A stretch of 64,000 nucleotides of DNA from Pseudomonadota bacterium (GCA_026388255.1 JAPLKC010000043.1:38888-102887); one strand, 5' to 3'; positions 53,590 to 62,363 are shown, numbered from the stretch's first letter. Numbers and translations: made by a program. Notes: a model not told the origin generated them from the letters alone.

Positions 53590-53716
53590 AGACCTTTGCA
53601 AAACTCAAAAAATGCCGTCATTAAGCCTGCCCCGGAGTGCGGGTATCCGCTTGCGGGTGATTCGGGGGCGAAACCGGTATGACAGAAAATAGCAAAAAGC
53701 GCTTTTGCAAAGGTCT
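53590..53716. mobile_element. MITE-like element with 14-bp terminal inverted repeats
   Basis: AGACCTTTGCAAAA (53590-53603) and its exact complement TTTTGCAAAGGTCT (53703-53716) bound 127 bases. The inside carries no gene and shows GC-rich, imperfectly palindromic sequence (GCCTGCCCCGGAGTGC...GCTTGCGGGTGATTCGGGGGC, then CCGGTATGACAG). The size and perfect ends suggest a miniature inverted-repeat element mobilised by an absent transposase. No target duplication was established. Confidence 0.6.
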
Positions 53717-53885
53717 CTATTTGTAATATTAAATCAAGCAGTGTTTTTCCCTTGGCGTCTGCAAAACAAATTCCCCCGGCAACTGAAGACCAACAGGGGG
53801 CACCCGTTGTATGCCCATAAAAACCGCACCCTTATAGTTTGGTGTTGATCGGTTCCATACGTTCTGTTAATATGTCAGACATACC

Positions 53886-54311
53886 GTGATACGAAAACTA
53901 TTAATAATAATTTTTATCCTTCTCCTCACAACCGTACCCGTTGTTGCAGACGAATACAGCGATGCAATGAAAAGAGCGAAAACCGAAGATAAGCCCGTGG
54001 TTATCTATTTCTATAGTAAATACTGCCGTTTTTGTGACGCAATGGACAGAGACGTGCTGTTCGATAAGGAAATAAAAAAAACATTAAGCGAGGGAATTGT
54101 CTACCTGAGGGTTGATGCTGATATAACAAAACAAACAGCAAGGCTTTATAATGTAAGGGGTTACCCTACCACATGCCTCCTTGATCCGACAGGAAAGCGT
54201 ATTATATCTATACCCGGTTATATACCAAAGGACGACCTCAAGAAGGTTCTGGAATTTTTAAAAGGTAAACATTACCAAAGGACGACCTTATTGGAATTTC
54301 TGGAAAAATGA
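53886..54311 (+). CDS. Periplasmic thioredoxin-fold protein
   Basis: The 141-aa protein has a signal peptide (cleavage near VVADE) and a thioredoxin-like domain with the active site CRFC (C47, C50) after VVIYFYSKY. It also has VRGYPTTCLLDPTG with the cis-proline. It resembles DsbD-gamma/thioredoxin-like SoxW-type periplasmic oxidoreductases that reduce or oxidise cysteines. The C terminus carries a recent internal duplication (see repeat entry), extending the last helix. It is convergent with the NlpC gene, 4 bp apart. Confidence 0.85.
   Translation: MIRKLLIIIFILLLTTVPVVADEYSDAMKRAKTEDKPVVIYFYSKYCRFCDAMDRDVLFDKEIKKTLSEGIVYLRVDADITKQTARLYNVRGYPTTCLLDPTGKRIISIPGYIPKDDLKKVLEFLKGKHYQRTTLLEFLEK
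54223..54288 (+). repeat. 50-bp-spaced duplication in the thioredoxin-like gene
   Basis: TACCAAAGGACGACCT occurs at 54223-54238 and at 54273-54288. After the second copy a stretch like GGAATTT recurs 42 bases from its twin, so an 8-base loss followed the duplication and restored frame. The result is a repeated LEFL at the protein end. Confidence 0.85.
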
Positions 54312-54315
54312 GGTA

Positions 54316-54801
54316 CTACAAAACGCTTCGGAAGCAAAAAAAGCTTTTCTGCCAATATTTCGATTCTATACTGTCTACAGTTACACCCCTTGAATTTGAG
54401 GAGTGAACAAAATCCGTCTTGTTTATCATTATGCCCGAGTGAAGATTTTTCTTTATCTTGAAAAATACGAGATCCCCTGGTAACACACTGTCTCTCGCCA
54501 CGTCATAGCCGGCTTTTATCAGACCCTCTGTCATAACCGGAAGGACTATATTAACCTTTTTATACACATAGTAGACAAGCCCGCTACAATCAAATGCATC
54601 CGGACCTTTTGCGGCATTTTTATACGGCTTGCCGAGAAGCGCAACAGTATGTTGAACAATATCGTTTCTTACACCCGCTACAGGCTGGTAAACCTTAACC
54701 TGTTGCGGGGCACAGCCAAAGATAACCGCAAGGAGCAGCGCGATCAGCAGCAATTGTGCATACCGGTGCTTAATGGTGGGTATAAGCCCTTCCGCAGTCA
54801 T
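54316..54801 (-). CDS. NlpC/P60-family lipoprotein peptidase
   Basis: The 161-aa protein has an N-terminal hydrophobic segment ending in a lipobox (IFGC, Cys30), so it is probably a lipoprotein. The NlpC/P60 domain shows the catalytic Cys72 in DAFDCSGLVYYVY, LPGDLVFF, His121 in NLHSGIM, and a second His133 in FVHSS. Such enzymes cleave peptidoglycan stem peptides. It lies 3 bp after the HAD phosphatase gene and probably shares its transcript. Confidence 0.9.
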   Translation of the reverse strand: MTAEGLIPTIKHRYAQLLLIALLLAVIFGCAPQQVKVYQPVAGVRNDIVQHTVALLGKPYKNAAKGPDAFDCSGLVYYVYKKVNIVLPVMTEGLIKAGYDVARDSVLPGDLVFFKIKKNLHSGIMINKTDFVHSSNSRGVTVDSIESKYWQKSFFCFRSVL

Positions 54802-54804
54802 CTC

Positions 54805-55446
54805 CTAAGCATAATCCTTTATAATATCAACCATACCGGCAAGGGAACTGTTTTGAATAGAGTGTGTGAGAAAAGGCTTCATGTTAGAACAAGGGTGAAA
54901 CCCTATGGACAGAGAAACGGCTTCGAACATCCCCTTATCGCCTTCTCCGTCGCCAATTGCGCAAGCCGCCGAACTATCTATGCCCATGTCCTTCAAGATT
55001 TTTTCAACCCAGCAACCCTTCCCGTCATATTCCACATTAATCATGGTTTCCCCGGTAAGGATGCCGCTTTCTGTAAGCAATTCATTTGACAGGGACATGT
55101 GTATTCCAAGTTCACTCCTTACCTTGTCAATGACGAAAGACAGTCCCGTGGAGATTATTACTGTAAATATCCCCATTTCTTTTAGTGCCGCAACAGCTTC
55201 TTTTGCGCCTTCCTGATAGGGTATCTGTCCCGCTATCCCCAAGACCTCGCGCAATGTAAGCCCTTTCCACAGAAGAGCATCTCTTCTGCAAAACTCGCCA
55301 TAGTTTATAACACCTTCTTTGAACAGTTTTTGATACTCATCGGCATTACTTTCCCAAATATTCAGCTTCCTGTGTATATATTCCCAACTGCTTTTCACCT
55401 TTGTCAGCGTGCCATCACAGTCAAAAAACACGATTTTTATTGGCAT
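54805..55446 (-). CDS. HAD-superfamily phosphatase (phosphoserine phosphatase-like)
   Basis: The 213-aa protein has motif I FFDCDGTLTKV (Asp9, Asp11), motif II VIISTGLSFVIDKV, and motif III ACAIGDGEGDKGMF. This is the SerB-like layout with a helical cap (about 20-90). It should be a phosphomonoesterase on a small metabolite; phosphoserine is one option. The adjacent plus-strand methyltransferase is divergent. Confidence 0.85.
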   Translation of the reverse strand: MPIKIVFFDCDGTLTKVKSSWEYIHRKLNIWESNADEYQKLFKEGVINYGEFCRRDALLWKGLTLREVLGIAGQIPYQEGAKEAVAALKEMGIFTVIISTGLSFVIDKVRSELGIHMSLSNELLTESGILTGETMINVEYDGKGCWVEKILKDMGIDSSAACAIGDGEGDKGMFEAVSLSIGFHPCSNMKPFLTHSIQNSSLAGMVDIIKDYA

Positions 55447-55599
55447 TAGCTTTTATATCACCAAAAAATAAAAAAATCTATAAGACAAATCCGTATCTTT
55501 AAGGCAGACAGGGGCTCTATATATGGGGTATATTGTAGCATAATTGTATAAACTTTCAGGCAAAGAACCGCCTGCTCAAACATAAGAGGTTTTTTGACA

Positions 55600-56145
55600 A
55601 TGACCGACTGGGACAAAAGATACAGAGATGGTTTTTATGATGGAGCAAAGGAACCGCACGAACTCTTAAAGGGATTCTGGCAGGCCATACCAAGGGGGCG
55701 CGTTATTGATATAGCAATGGGAAACGGACGGGATGCCGCATTTCTTGCAGGCAAGGGGTTTGATGTGTACGGTATCGAGAAATCAACGGAGGCAATAAAA
55801 ATCGCCGGGCAGGCAGCAAGCAATGTATCAATAATCTACGGGGATGCCGGCCTTTTGCCTTTCAAAAACAATTCAGCAGAAGGCGTTCTTGTATTCTATT
55901 TTCTACTTAGAAGCATAATGGGGGATATCATAAACATATTGAAAAAGGGCGGCGTGCTTGTTTATGAAACCTTTTTAGGAAGACAGAACGATATTGACAG
56001 ACGGAGAAACCCGGATTTTCTTCTTGACGACGGCGAGCTCATTTCTTATTTTAGAAAGTTTGAGAACCTTTTTTATGAGGAAACCATCACAACCTCAGAA
56101 GGGAAGAGGAGGGCAATAGCCAGGTTTGTAGGTAGAAAGAGATGA
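55600..56145 (+). CDS. SAM-dependent methyltransferase, TehB-like
   Basis: The start is set at ATG 55600 (a TTG two codons upstream is also close to AAGAGG). The 181-aa protein has WDKRYRDGFYDGAKEPHELL at its start. The SAM site is VIDIAMGNGRDAAFLAGKGFDVYGIEKS, the GxGxG variant of TehB-like methyltransferases. VLVFYFLLR and a C-terminal FYEETITTSEGKRRAIARFVG follow. Substrate unknown. It overlaps the TsaC/Sua5 gene by 4 bp. Confidence 0.88.
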   Translation: MTDWDKRYRDGFYDGAKEPHELLKGFWQAIPRGRVIDIAMGNGRDAAFLAGKGFDVYGIEKSTEAIKIAGQAASNVSIIYGDAGLLPFKNNSAEGVLVFYFLLRSIMGDIINILKKGGVLVYETFLGRQNDIDRRRNPDFLLDDGELISYFRKFENLFYEETITTSEGKRRAIARFVGRKR

Positions 56146-56756
56146 TTATAGAATGGGATCCGGCAAGACCGAAAAAGAAAACCACCCAACTCATAAAAGA
56201 AACGCTCATCAATGGTGGAATTATAGCGTATCCGACAGATACGTTTTACGGCATGGGATGCGACCTCTTTAATATAAAGGCCATAAGGAAGCTCTACCTG
56301 ATGAAAAGACTTAATGAAAAAAGGGCACTGAGCATCATATGCAGAGATTTTAAAGACGTAAGCACATATGCTGTTATGAGCAACTTTGCCTTCGAAGTTC
56401 TCAAGGGGTGCCTTCCCGGGCCATACACGTTTATTCTTAAGGCAAGGAAGATCATGCCGAAGCTGCTTATGACTGTAAAAAAAGAAGTCGGGATAAGAAT
56501 TCCCGACCACCCCGTTCCTGTCGGTGTCGCCGACATGATAGACAGGCCGGTAATAAATACCAGCGCAAGGCTTGCCGGGGGAGAAGCATTCACGGACCCG
56601 CGCGACATAGAAAAGGCATTCAGGGGCAGCGTAGACATAGTCATAGATGGCGGCATTGTGATAAGCGATCCGTCAACCTTAATAAGCCTTGTCGAAGACA
56701 AAGTGGAGATACTGCGTGAAGGCAAGGGTCCGCTTAGAGGCCGTCTTCGGGGTTAG
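56142..56756 (+). CDS. L-threonylcarbamoyladenylate synthase (TsaC/Sua5/YrdC family)
   Basis: The 204-aa protein has ALSIICRDFKDVSTYA, PGPYTFILKAR and VGIRIPDHPV, then NTSARLAGGEAFTDP, the YrdC-domain pattern. It makes threonylcarbamoyl-AMP for t6A37 in ANN-decoding tRNAs. It lacks the Sua5 C-terminal domain. The start overlaps the upstream methyltransferase (ATGA), and the 3' end overlaps the convergent fmdB-like gene by 23 bp. Confidence 0.93.
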   Translation: MIIEWDPARPKKKTTQLIKETLINGGIIAYPTDTFYGMGCDLFNIKAIRKLYLMKRLNEKRALSIICRDFKDVSTYAVMSNFAFEVLKGCLPGPYTFILKARKIMPKLLMTVKKEVGIRIPDHPVPVGVADMIDRPVINTSARLAGGEAFTDPRDIEKAFRGSVDIVIDGGIVISDPSTLISLVEDKVEILREGKGPLRGRLRG

Positions 56757-57072
56757 CGACGCTACCCAGGGCCTCTCCCATGGATTCCTCGAAGTCCCCG
56801 CCAAGTTCTTCCCCGAGTTCTTTTCCCATTCTCCTCACGGCACGCTCAATGCTTGATGGGTTGTTCTCATCAAGGTCAGAAAATCGGGAAGGGTTAAGGA
56901 GCCTTTCCATCATCCTTTCTTCGCCCCTTGGAAGAGCTACACGGGAAATACGTCTTTTTACGTCCTTGCCCCCGCAGACCTTGCAATAAGGTGCAACCTC
57001 TTCGGTAGCCCTTAGCAGGAGAAATGAGGATGTTTTTTTACATACTTCGCACCAATATTCATAGATCGGCAT
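56734..57072 (-). CDS. FmdB-family zinc-ribbon protein
   Basis: The 112-aa protein begins MPIYEYWCEVCKKTSS and has a second cysteine pair in YCKVCGG (C8, C11, C30, C33), the FmdB/CxxC zinc ribbon. The rest is acidic and Gly/Glu-rich, with RRMGKELGEELGG. FmdB-type proteins are putative regulators. Its stop lies inside the convergent TsaC/Sua5 gene. Confidence 0.85.
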   Translation of the reverse strand: MPIYEYWCEVCKKTSSFLLLRATEEVAPYCKVCGGKDVKRRISRVALPRGEERMMERLLNPSRFSDLDENNPSSIERAVRRMGKELGEELGGDFEESMGEALGSVANPEDGL

Positions 57073-57094
57073 GTTTGTACCTCATGTTATACCA

Positions 57095-57246
57095 TTATTT
57101 CAGGAGCATCTCCACCCTGTTGATCCCGTCTGGCATCCACTCAACAATAAAACCCAGTTTTTACAGACATTAAGCATCTTCCTGTTGTCTGCGAGGACAA
57201 AACCGTATATCCCATCCGGACTTTTTCTATGAGCACATGATAACAG
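57095..57246 (-). pseudogene. Frameshifted remnant of a GNAT acetyltransferase C terminus
   Basis: On the minus strand, directly after the TAG of the 138-aa gene, one frame reads ...GIYGFVLADNRKMLNVCK. The adjacent frame continues LGFIVEWMPDGINRVEMLLK and then stops. A single base missing from an A-run (AAAAA at about 57160) separates them. Joined, this is the acetyl-CoA-binding end of a GNAT domain (ADNRKMLNxCKKLGF pattern). It is short and broken, so it is not functional. Call rests on motif recognition. Confidence 0.45.
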
Positions 57247-57663
57247 CTACCTGTGTGCAAGGCTTTTTCTCTCTATTTTTATCCTCCTAAGTGCTTCTAT
57301 GGAATTTTTAATCAGTGCCAACTCATTTTTTAATGTTTCCCTTTCTTTTTCGGATGTTTCAATTTTGCCCTCGATTATTGCTATCTTGGATTTTGAATCA
57401 TTGGCAGCAATCTGCTCTCTCAGGCTCCCGAAGTCTGCAACTTCCGCTTTGAGCATAATCACCATTGTACCGAGAGCCGCAAAGAGAATTACAAGAACAG
57501 TCATCCCGATAGGTAAGTTTTTTGACATATGTTTTGGATTATTGACAGCCTCATTGTCTTCCGTAATTTCCTTATTTTTATATTTTTTCATTTTTTCTTT
57601 GCTGTTATGTATATTGGTCAACAACTCCTCAATGTTAAGCACCCGTTCTTCGGATTTTACCAT
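57247..57663 (-). CDS. Hypothetical membrane-anchored coiled-coil protein
   Basis: The 138-aa protein has a hydrophilic start, one membrane helix (about 50-72, LPIGMTVLVILFAALGTMVIM) and a long coiled-coil (about 78-128, KSKIAIIEGKIETSEKERETLKNELALIK). It probably oligomerises on the membrane. No family is recognised. A decayed GNAT fragment follows the stop in the same frame. Confidence 0.6.
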   Translation of the reverse strand: MVKSEERVLNIEELLTNIHNSKEKMKKYKNKEITEDNEAVNNPKHMSKNLPIGMTVLVILFAALGTMVIMLKAEVADFGSLREQIAANDSKSKIAIIEGKIETSEKERETLKNELALIKNSIEALRRIKIERKSLAHR

Positions 57664-57811
57664 TCGACTCCTCCTTGTTGTATTCTCTCAGAACATATTC
57701 TGCAATTACCAGGCCAAACCGACAAAAAGGGGTAATAAAATACCTGCCTGCCCTCCATAAAGGTGCGGATCCGGCATGTATGTGCAGGGGCGCAAGCCTT
57801 ATCGCTAATTC

Positions 57812-58615
57812 ATGGGCAACTTTTTATTTACAAAAGCAGGCCGCTGCGTTATAAATGCAAGGATGAGCGAAACGATAAAAAGCTATGCCGATATTGTATT
57901 TCACAGGAAAATAGGCGAGCTTATCAAGAAGCTTTCCGAAAACAAGGAAGACATACGGGACATAGCAAAGCACGAAATCAAATGGAACAAGACCCGTACC
58001 ATGCTTGATCTCGGATGTGGTTACGGCTGGTTTGAAGAGGTGCTGGAAGATGGGCTCGATCTTGTTTTTGGCATTGACTGTCTCAACGAGAACAAAGCGG
58101 GGTTTTTAAGGGCATCCAAAAGAATTGCAAAGGAAGTAATGTTTGAGAAGATGCAACTGCCGTTGCCAATCGAAATGCCTTCAGACTCATTTGATTTGAT
58201 TGTGTCGGCATACTCGCTCTATTTTTTCCCCGGAGTAATGCCTGAAGTGAAAAGACTCCTTTGTCCTGAGGGGATATTTCTGGTCATAACCCATAGCGAA
58301 TCCATGCTCAAAGAAGGAGAAGATTTCTTTGATTTCAGAAATTTAAGAGAGGTTATCAGACATTTTTCCGCAGAAAACGGCGAGACCATTTTAAAAAGGT
58401 ATTTCAGCAGAGTAACATCGATTGATTACCCGAACGCTTTGCTGTTCACAAAAAACGATAGCGGCCATCTTGCACAATACATAGATTTTAAAAAGGAATT
58501 TATATCAAAGGATGTTAACCCGGAGGTTGTCAGGGAAAAGATGCTGGAAGAATTGAAAAAAAAGGGCATCGTGAAACTTAATAAGGATGACAGGATTTTT
58601 ATAGCGAGAAAATGA
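57812..58615 (+). CDS. SAM-dependent class I methyltransferase
   Basis: The 267-aa protein has the SAM-binding MLDLGCGYGWFEEVLEDGLDLVFGIDCLNENKAGFL and a DLIVSAYSLYFFPGVMPEVKRLL segment. Both are typical of small-molecule or lipid class I methyltransferases. ATG 57863 is an alternative start, as neither has a strong ribosome site. The 3' end overlaps the Nudix gene by 4 bp. Substrate unknown. Confidence 0.85.
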   Translation: MGNFLFTKAGRCVINARMSETIKSYADIVFHRKIGELIKKLSENKEDIRDIAKHEIKWNKTRTMLDLGCGYGWFEEVLEDGLDLVFGIDCLNENKAGFLRASKRIAKEVMFEKMQLPLPIEMPSDSFDLIVSAYSLYFFPGVMPEVKRLLCPEGIFLVITHSESMLKEGEDFFDFRNLREVIRHFSAENGETILKRYFSRVTSIDYPNALLFTKNDSGHLAQYIDFKKEFISKDVNPEVVREKMLEELKKKGIVKLNKDDRIFIARK

Positions 58616-59622
58616 AGACTAAACTATTTTGCAGCATATGTGCGAGTCCTCTTGATAGGGATGTACTTGAAGGGAAGGAAAGACAGTTGTGCAGGAAATG
58701 TGGGGAAATATTTTACGAAAACCCCTTGCCTGCCGCTGCCGTTATCCTTCTGAATAATAACCGGGAAATACTTCTTGTGAAGAGGGAGAGGGAACCATCC
58801 AAAGGCATGTGGTGTCTGCCCATCGGGTTTGCAGAAATCGGGGAAAGCATAGAAGACGCAGCGCTCAGGGAACTCAAGGAGGAGGCCGGCGTAGAGGGAA
58901 AGATTACTCAACTTGTACATGTGGGGTCAGAATATAATTCCTTCTATGGCGATGTCCTTGTTGTGATATTTGAAGTAGAAAAAACAGGCGGAGTAGAAAC
59001 AGCAGGTGATGACGCGATGGACTGCCGTTATTTCCCGGTCAGAAACCTTCCGAAGCTTGCCTTCGATTCTCAGGAAAAGGCGATCCAGAAGTTTATTGAG
59101 CTAAAAAGAGACCTCTGGAGCATGCGCGACTCCTTCGATACTTTTATTGAGGGGACAATACATAACAAAATTGTCTATCCCGGAAATCTCCTGTCCGATG
59201 AGCTTGTGAATATTGTTCAAAACAATTCTAAAAAGATTATCGAACTCTGGTTTGACGAGATATCATCGAACCCGTCTACAAAGGCGTACCGTGGTTTTAA
59301 TAAAAATGAGCTGTTTTCAAGTGCCATGTTCATAATGGGTCAATTTGAGGCATGGTTAAAAGGGGCGAGAAGCGAAAGCGAATATAAGGCATTCTATCAG
59401 GATCTCGGGTTTAAAAGACAGAAAGACGGTATCCCCCTTGAAGATCTCATAAGCTCTCTAAGCCTCCTTAAAAAACACATCTGGATGTTCACCTATTCTT
59501 TTGGAATATGGGATAAGATGGTCGATATCTACCGCATGTTTGAGCTTGGCGAGAGGCTCGTCTATTTTTTTGATAAAGCAGCATTTTATACTGTCATGGG
59601 CTACAACCGGAAGGACCTTTAG
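58612..59622 (+). CDS. Nudix hydrolase with zinc ribbon and C-terminal helical domain
   Basis: The 336-aa protein has an N-terminal zinc ribbon (C7, C10, C27, C30), then a Nudix domain. The box GX5EX7REUXEEXGU is intact in GFAEIGESIEDAALRELKEEAGV (72-94). Residues about 175-336 form an additional helical domain (ELVNIVQNNSKKIIELWFDEIS...YKAFYQDLGFKRQKDGIPLEDL...IWDKMVDIYRMFELGERLVYFFDKAAFYTV) that resembles the RsbR/RsbRD N-terminal sensor type. ADP-ribose or NADH pyrophosphatase activity is likely. The attached domain is unusual and may give regulation or partner binding. The methyltransferase overlaps upstream. Confidence 0.85.
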   Translation: MKTKLFCSICASPLDRDVLEGKERQLCRKCGEIFYENPLPAAAVILLNNNREILLVKREREPSKGMWCLPIGFAEIGESIEDAALRELKEEAGVEGKITQLVHVGSEYNSFYGDVLVVIFEVEKTGGVETAGDDAMDCRYFPVRNLPKLAFDSQEKAIQKFIELKRDLWSMRDSFDTFIEGTIHNKIVYPGNLLSDELVNIVQNNSKKIIELWFDEISSNPSTKAYRGFNKNELFSSAMFIMGQFEAWLKGARSESEYKAFYQDLGFKRQKDGIPLEDLISSLSLLKKHIWMFTYSFGIWDKMVDIYRMFELGERLVYFFDKAAFYTVMGYNRKDL

Positions 59623-59623
59623 C

Positions 59624-61033
59624 GTGGGCAAACCTGATAATGCTGCCGGTAAAACAACTGCCCTGATTATAACAGCGATGTCTGCTTTTCTTACACCGCT
59701 TTCTCTTGCTACAGTAAATGTAGCCCTGCCCTCTATCGGTAAGGAATTTTCTATGAATGCCATTTCTTTAAGCTGGGTGGCAATGGCGTACATCGTCTCT
59801 GCTGCGATTTTTCTTGTGCCCTTCGGAAGAATGGCGGACATATACGGGATGAAGAGGGTTTTTTTAATAGGCACATGTATTTTTACCATTAGTTCGTTTT
59901 TTATGGGTGTTACCAACACCGCCCTCATGCTTATTGTCTTCAGGGTTATCCAGGGAATCGGTGCAGCCATGCTCTTCGGTACGGGCGTAGCCATACTCAG
60001 TCATGTATTCCCCATAGAAGAGCGGGGAAGAGTACTGGGTATCAATGTGGCGGCAGTCTATCTGGGCCTGTCTTTCGGTCCTTTTATCGGCGGAATACTG
60101 ACGCAGCATCTTGGCTGGAGAAGCATTTTTTTCCTGAATGTGCCGCTGGGAATAATGATCATTGTCTCAACACTCTGGAAGCTCAAAGGGGAATGGGCGG
60201 ATTCCAGGGGAGAGAAGTTTGATGTTATCGGGTCTTTTATATATTCCACTATGATTTTCGCAGTCATGTATGGTTTTTCCCATCTTACCTCTATCCGGGG
60301 TACTATAATAATTGTTGCCGGTTTTGCCGGGGCAGTGTTTTTTATCTACTGGGAAGGAAAAATAAAGACCCCCATTCTGAATTTAGAGCTTTTTAAGTCC
60401 AACAGGGCCTTTGCTCTCTCGAATATAGCCGCCCTTATCAATTACAGCGCCACCTTTGCAGTAGGCTTTCTTTTGAGCCTTTATCTACAGTATATAAAAG
60501 GTCTCAGCCCGCAAGCCGCAGGCTTTGTGCTTGTATCTCAACCGATTGTCATGGCAGCCCTTTCACCACTTGCCGGAAGGGTTTCCGATAAAGTGGAGCC
60601 GAGGATTGTTGCGTCTGTGGGTATGGCTTTATCGGCGCTGGGAATCCTCCTCTTTGTTTTTATAACTGATACAACACCTCTGTGGTTTATCATCATGAGC
60701 CTGGTGATATTGGGTTTCGGTTTTGCCTTTTTTTCATCTCCGAATGTAAATGCAATCATGAGCTCTGTGGAGCGCAGATTTTACGGGATATCATCTTCTG
60801 TGCTTGCCACTATGCGGCTTCTGGGGCAGACCTTCAGCATGAGCATCGTCATGTTGATTTTTCTATTATATATCGGAAAAGTTGAAATTCTTCCTGTCCA
60901 TTATCCATACTTTTTAAAGAGTGTCCGTATTGCCTTTATGTTTTTCGGAGTGCTTTGTATAGCAGGCGTGTTTGCCTCCCTGTCACGAGGGAAAGTACGC
61001 CGTGATCCGGAAATTGAAAAGATAAGAAGATAA
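59624..61033 (+). CDS. MFS exporter, EmrB/QacA (14-TM) family
   Basis: The start is set at GTG 59624, two bases after the Nudix stop with AAGGA upstream; a longer frame reads into the Nudix gene. The 469-aa protein has about 14 membrane helices, the MFS motif A GRMADIYGMKRVFLIG, and motif C-like GIGAAMLFGTGVAILSHVFP. It is a drug or metabolite/H+ antiporter. It is transcribed with the Nudix gene, and the following TRAP genes are convergent. Confidence 0.9.
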   Translation: MGKPDNAAGKTTALIITAMSAFLTPLSLATVNVALPSIGKEFSMNAISLSWVAMAYIVSAAIFLVPFGRMADIYGMKRVFLIGTCIFTISSFFMGVTNTALMLIVFRVIQGIGAAMLFGTGVAILSHVFPIEERGRVLGINVAAVYLGLSFGPFIGGILTQHLGWRSIFFLNVPLGIMIIVSTLWKLKGEWADSRGEKFDVIGSFIYSTMIFAVMYGFSHLTSIRGTIIIVAGFAGAVFFIYWEGKIKTPILNLELFKSNRAFALSNIAALINYSATFAVGFLLSLYLQYIKGLSPQAAGFVLVSQPIVMAALSPLAGRVSDKVEPRIVASVGMALSALGILLFVFITDTTPLWFIIMSLVILGFGFAFFSSPNVNAIMSSVERRFYGISSSVLATMRLLGQTFSMSIVMLIFLLYIGKVEILPVHYPYFLKSVRIAFMFFGVLCIAGVFASLSRGKVRRDPEIEKIRR

Positions 61034-61079
61034 ACCTTCATCGTGGTTATCGTCCAGCAAAACACGTTTGTTTTAAGCG

Positions 61080-62363
61080 TTATTTTCTTAAAAAAAGCTC
61101 CGGTAGGAGCAAAGAGAGCTTGGGCACATAAGTTATAACGAGCAGGCATCCGATGAAAAGCAGGATAAAAGGCAGTACGGCTTTCCCTATTTCTATAAGC
61201 GAGCGCTTCATGATAGCCATGGAGACAAACAGATTAAGCCCGAAGGGAGGGGTTAAAAAGCCGCACTCTATATTTACAATCATGATAATGCCGTAATGGA
61301 TGTAGTCTATGTTGTACCTGTTCAGGGTTTCCACAAGTATCGGGGATATGACGATAATGGCGGTAACAATGTCCATCAAGCACCCGACAACAAGAAGCAC
61401 GCCGTTTATTGCAAGGAGAAACAGCCATTTGCTTTGAATATTTGCAATGATTATCTCTGCAAGCTTTACGGGTATCTGCTCTACCGTCAAAAGCCATATA
61501 AAGCTCATAGCACAGGAGAGGATAAAGAGGAGACAGCCGGAGAGAATTGCCGAGTCCCTGCATACGACAAAGAGTTTGTTTACCTTTAATTCCTTGTATA
61601 TGAAAAGCTCTACAAAAAGGGCATATACAACAGACACTGCCGCTGCCTCAGTCGGTGTGAAAATCCCCCCGTATATACCCCCGAGCACAAGGACAGGCAG
61701 GAACAACGCCCATATCCCGTCTTTGATAATAACCAGACCTTCCTTAAAGGTGTAATGTACGCTTGAGCGCCATGCATGTTTGGAGGACATATAGTATGAA
61801 TAACCCATGAGGCAGCACCCGATGAATATGCCGGGCAGGAAACCGGCCATAAATATCTCTGCAACAGAGACATTCATCACAAGGGCATAGAGGATCATAG
61901 GAATGCTTGGCGGTATGAGGATGCCAAGGGACCCGGATGAGGTAAGCAGCCCGATGGAAAAACGCTCTCCATAACCTTCTTTAATAAGGGCCGGCATCAT
62001 GATGCTCCCGATTGCTATGACCGTTGCAGGGGAAGAACCTGAAATGGCGGCAAAGAACATGCACGCCATGACAGAAGCCATGGCAAGCCCGCCGGTAAAC
62101 CTGCCTACAAAAAGTTTCATCACGTTTACCAGTCTGTTGGAGATTGCCCCTTCAGCCATGATATTGCCGGCAAGGATAAAAAAAGGCACGCCGAGGAGTA
62201 CAAAGTTGTCAAGCCCGTTAAACAACTGCTGTATCAGCGATGTAAGCGGGGTGTGGGCAATAAAGACAAGATATACCGCCGTTGTAGCTGCCAGAAGGAG
62301 CGAGATAGGCATGCTGAGCGCAAGGAGCGCAAAAAAGCATAATAGAACGATGGTTAACGTCAT
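61080..62363 (-). CDS. dctM: TRAP transporter large membrane subunit (DctM)
   Basis: The 427-aa protein has 12 or so membrane segments, including PTEAAAVSVVYALFVE and GCLMDIVTAIIVISPILVETL, and matches DctM in length and hydrophobicity. It moves the organic acid substrate using a sodium gradient. It abuts dctQ directly. The substrate (C4-dicarboxylate or other carboxylate) is not predictable. Confidence 0.93.
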   Translation of the reverse strand: MTLTIVLLCFFALLALSMPISLLLAATTAVYLVFIAHTPLTSLIQQLFNGLDNFVLLGVPFFILAGNIMAEGAISNRLVNVMKLFVGRFTGGLAMASVMACMFFAAISGSSPATVIAIGSIMMPALIKEGYGERFSIGLLTSSGSLGILIPPSIPMILYALVMNVSVAEIFMAGFLPGIFIGCCLMGYSYYMSSKHAWRSSVHYTFKEGLVIIKDGIWALFLPVLVLGGIYGGIFTPTEAAAVSVVYALFVELFIYKELKVNKLFVVCRDSAILSGCLLFILSCAMSFIWLLTVEQIPVKLAEIIIANIQSKWLFLLAINGVLLVVGCLMDIVTAIIVISPILVETLNRYNIDYIHYGIIMIVNIECGFLTPPFGLNLFVSMAIMKRSLIEIGKAVLPFILLFIGCLLVITYVPKLSLLLPELFLRK

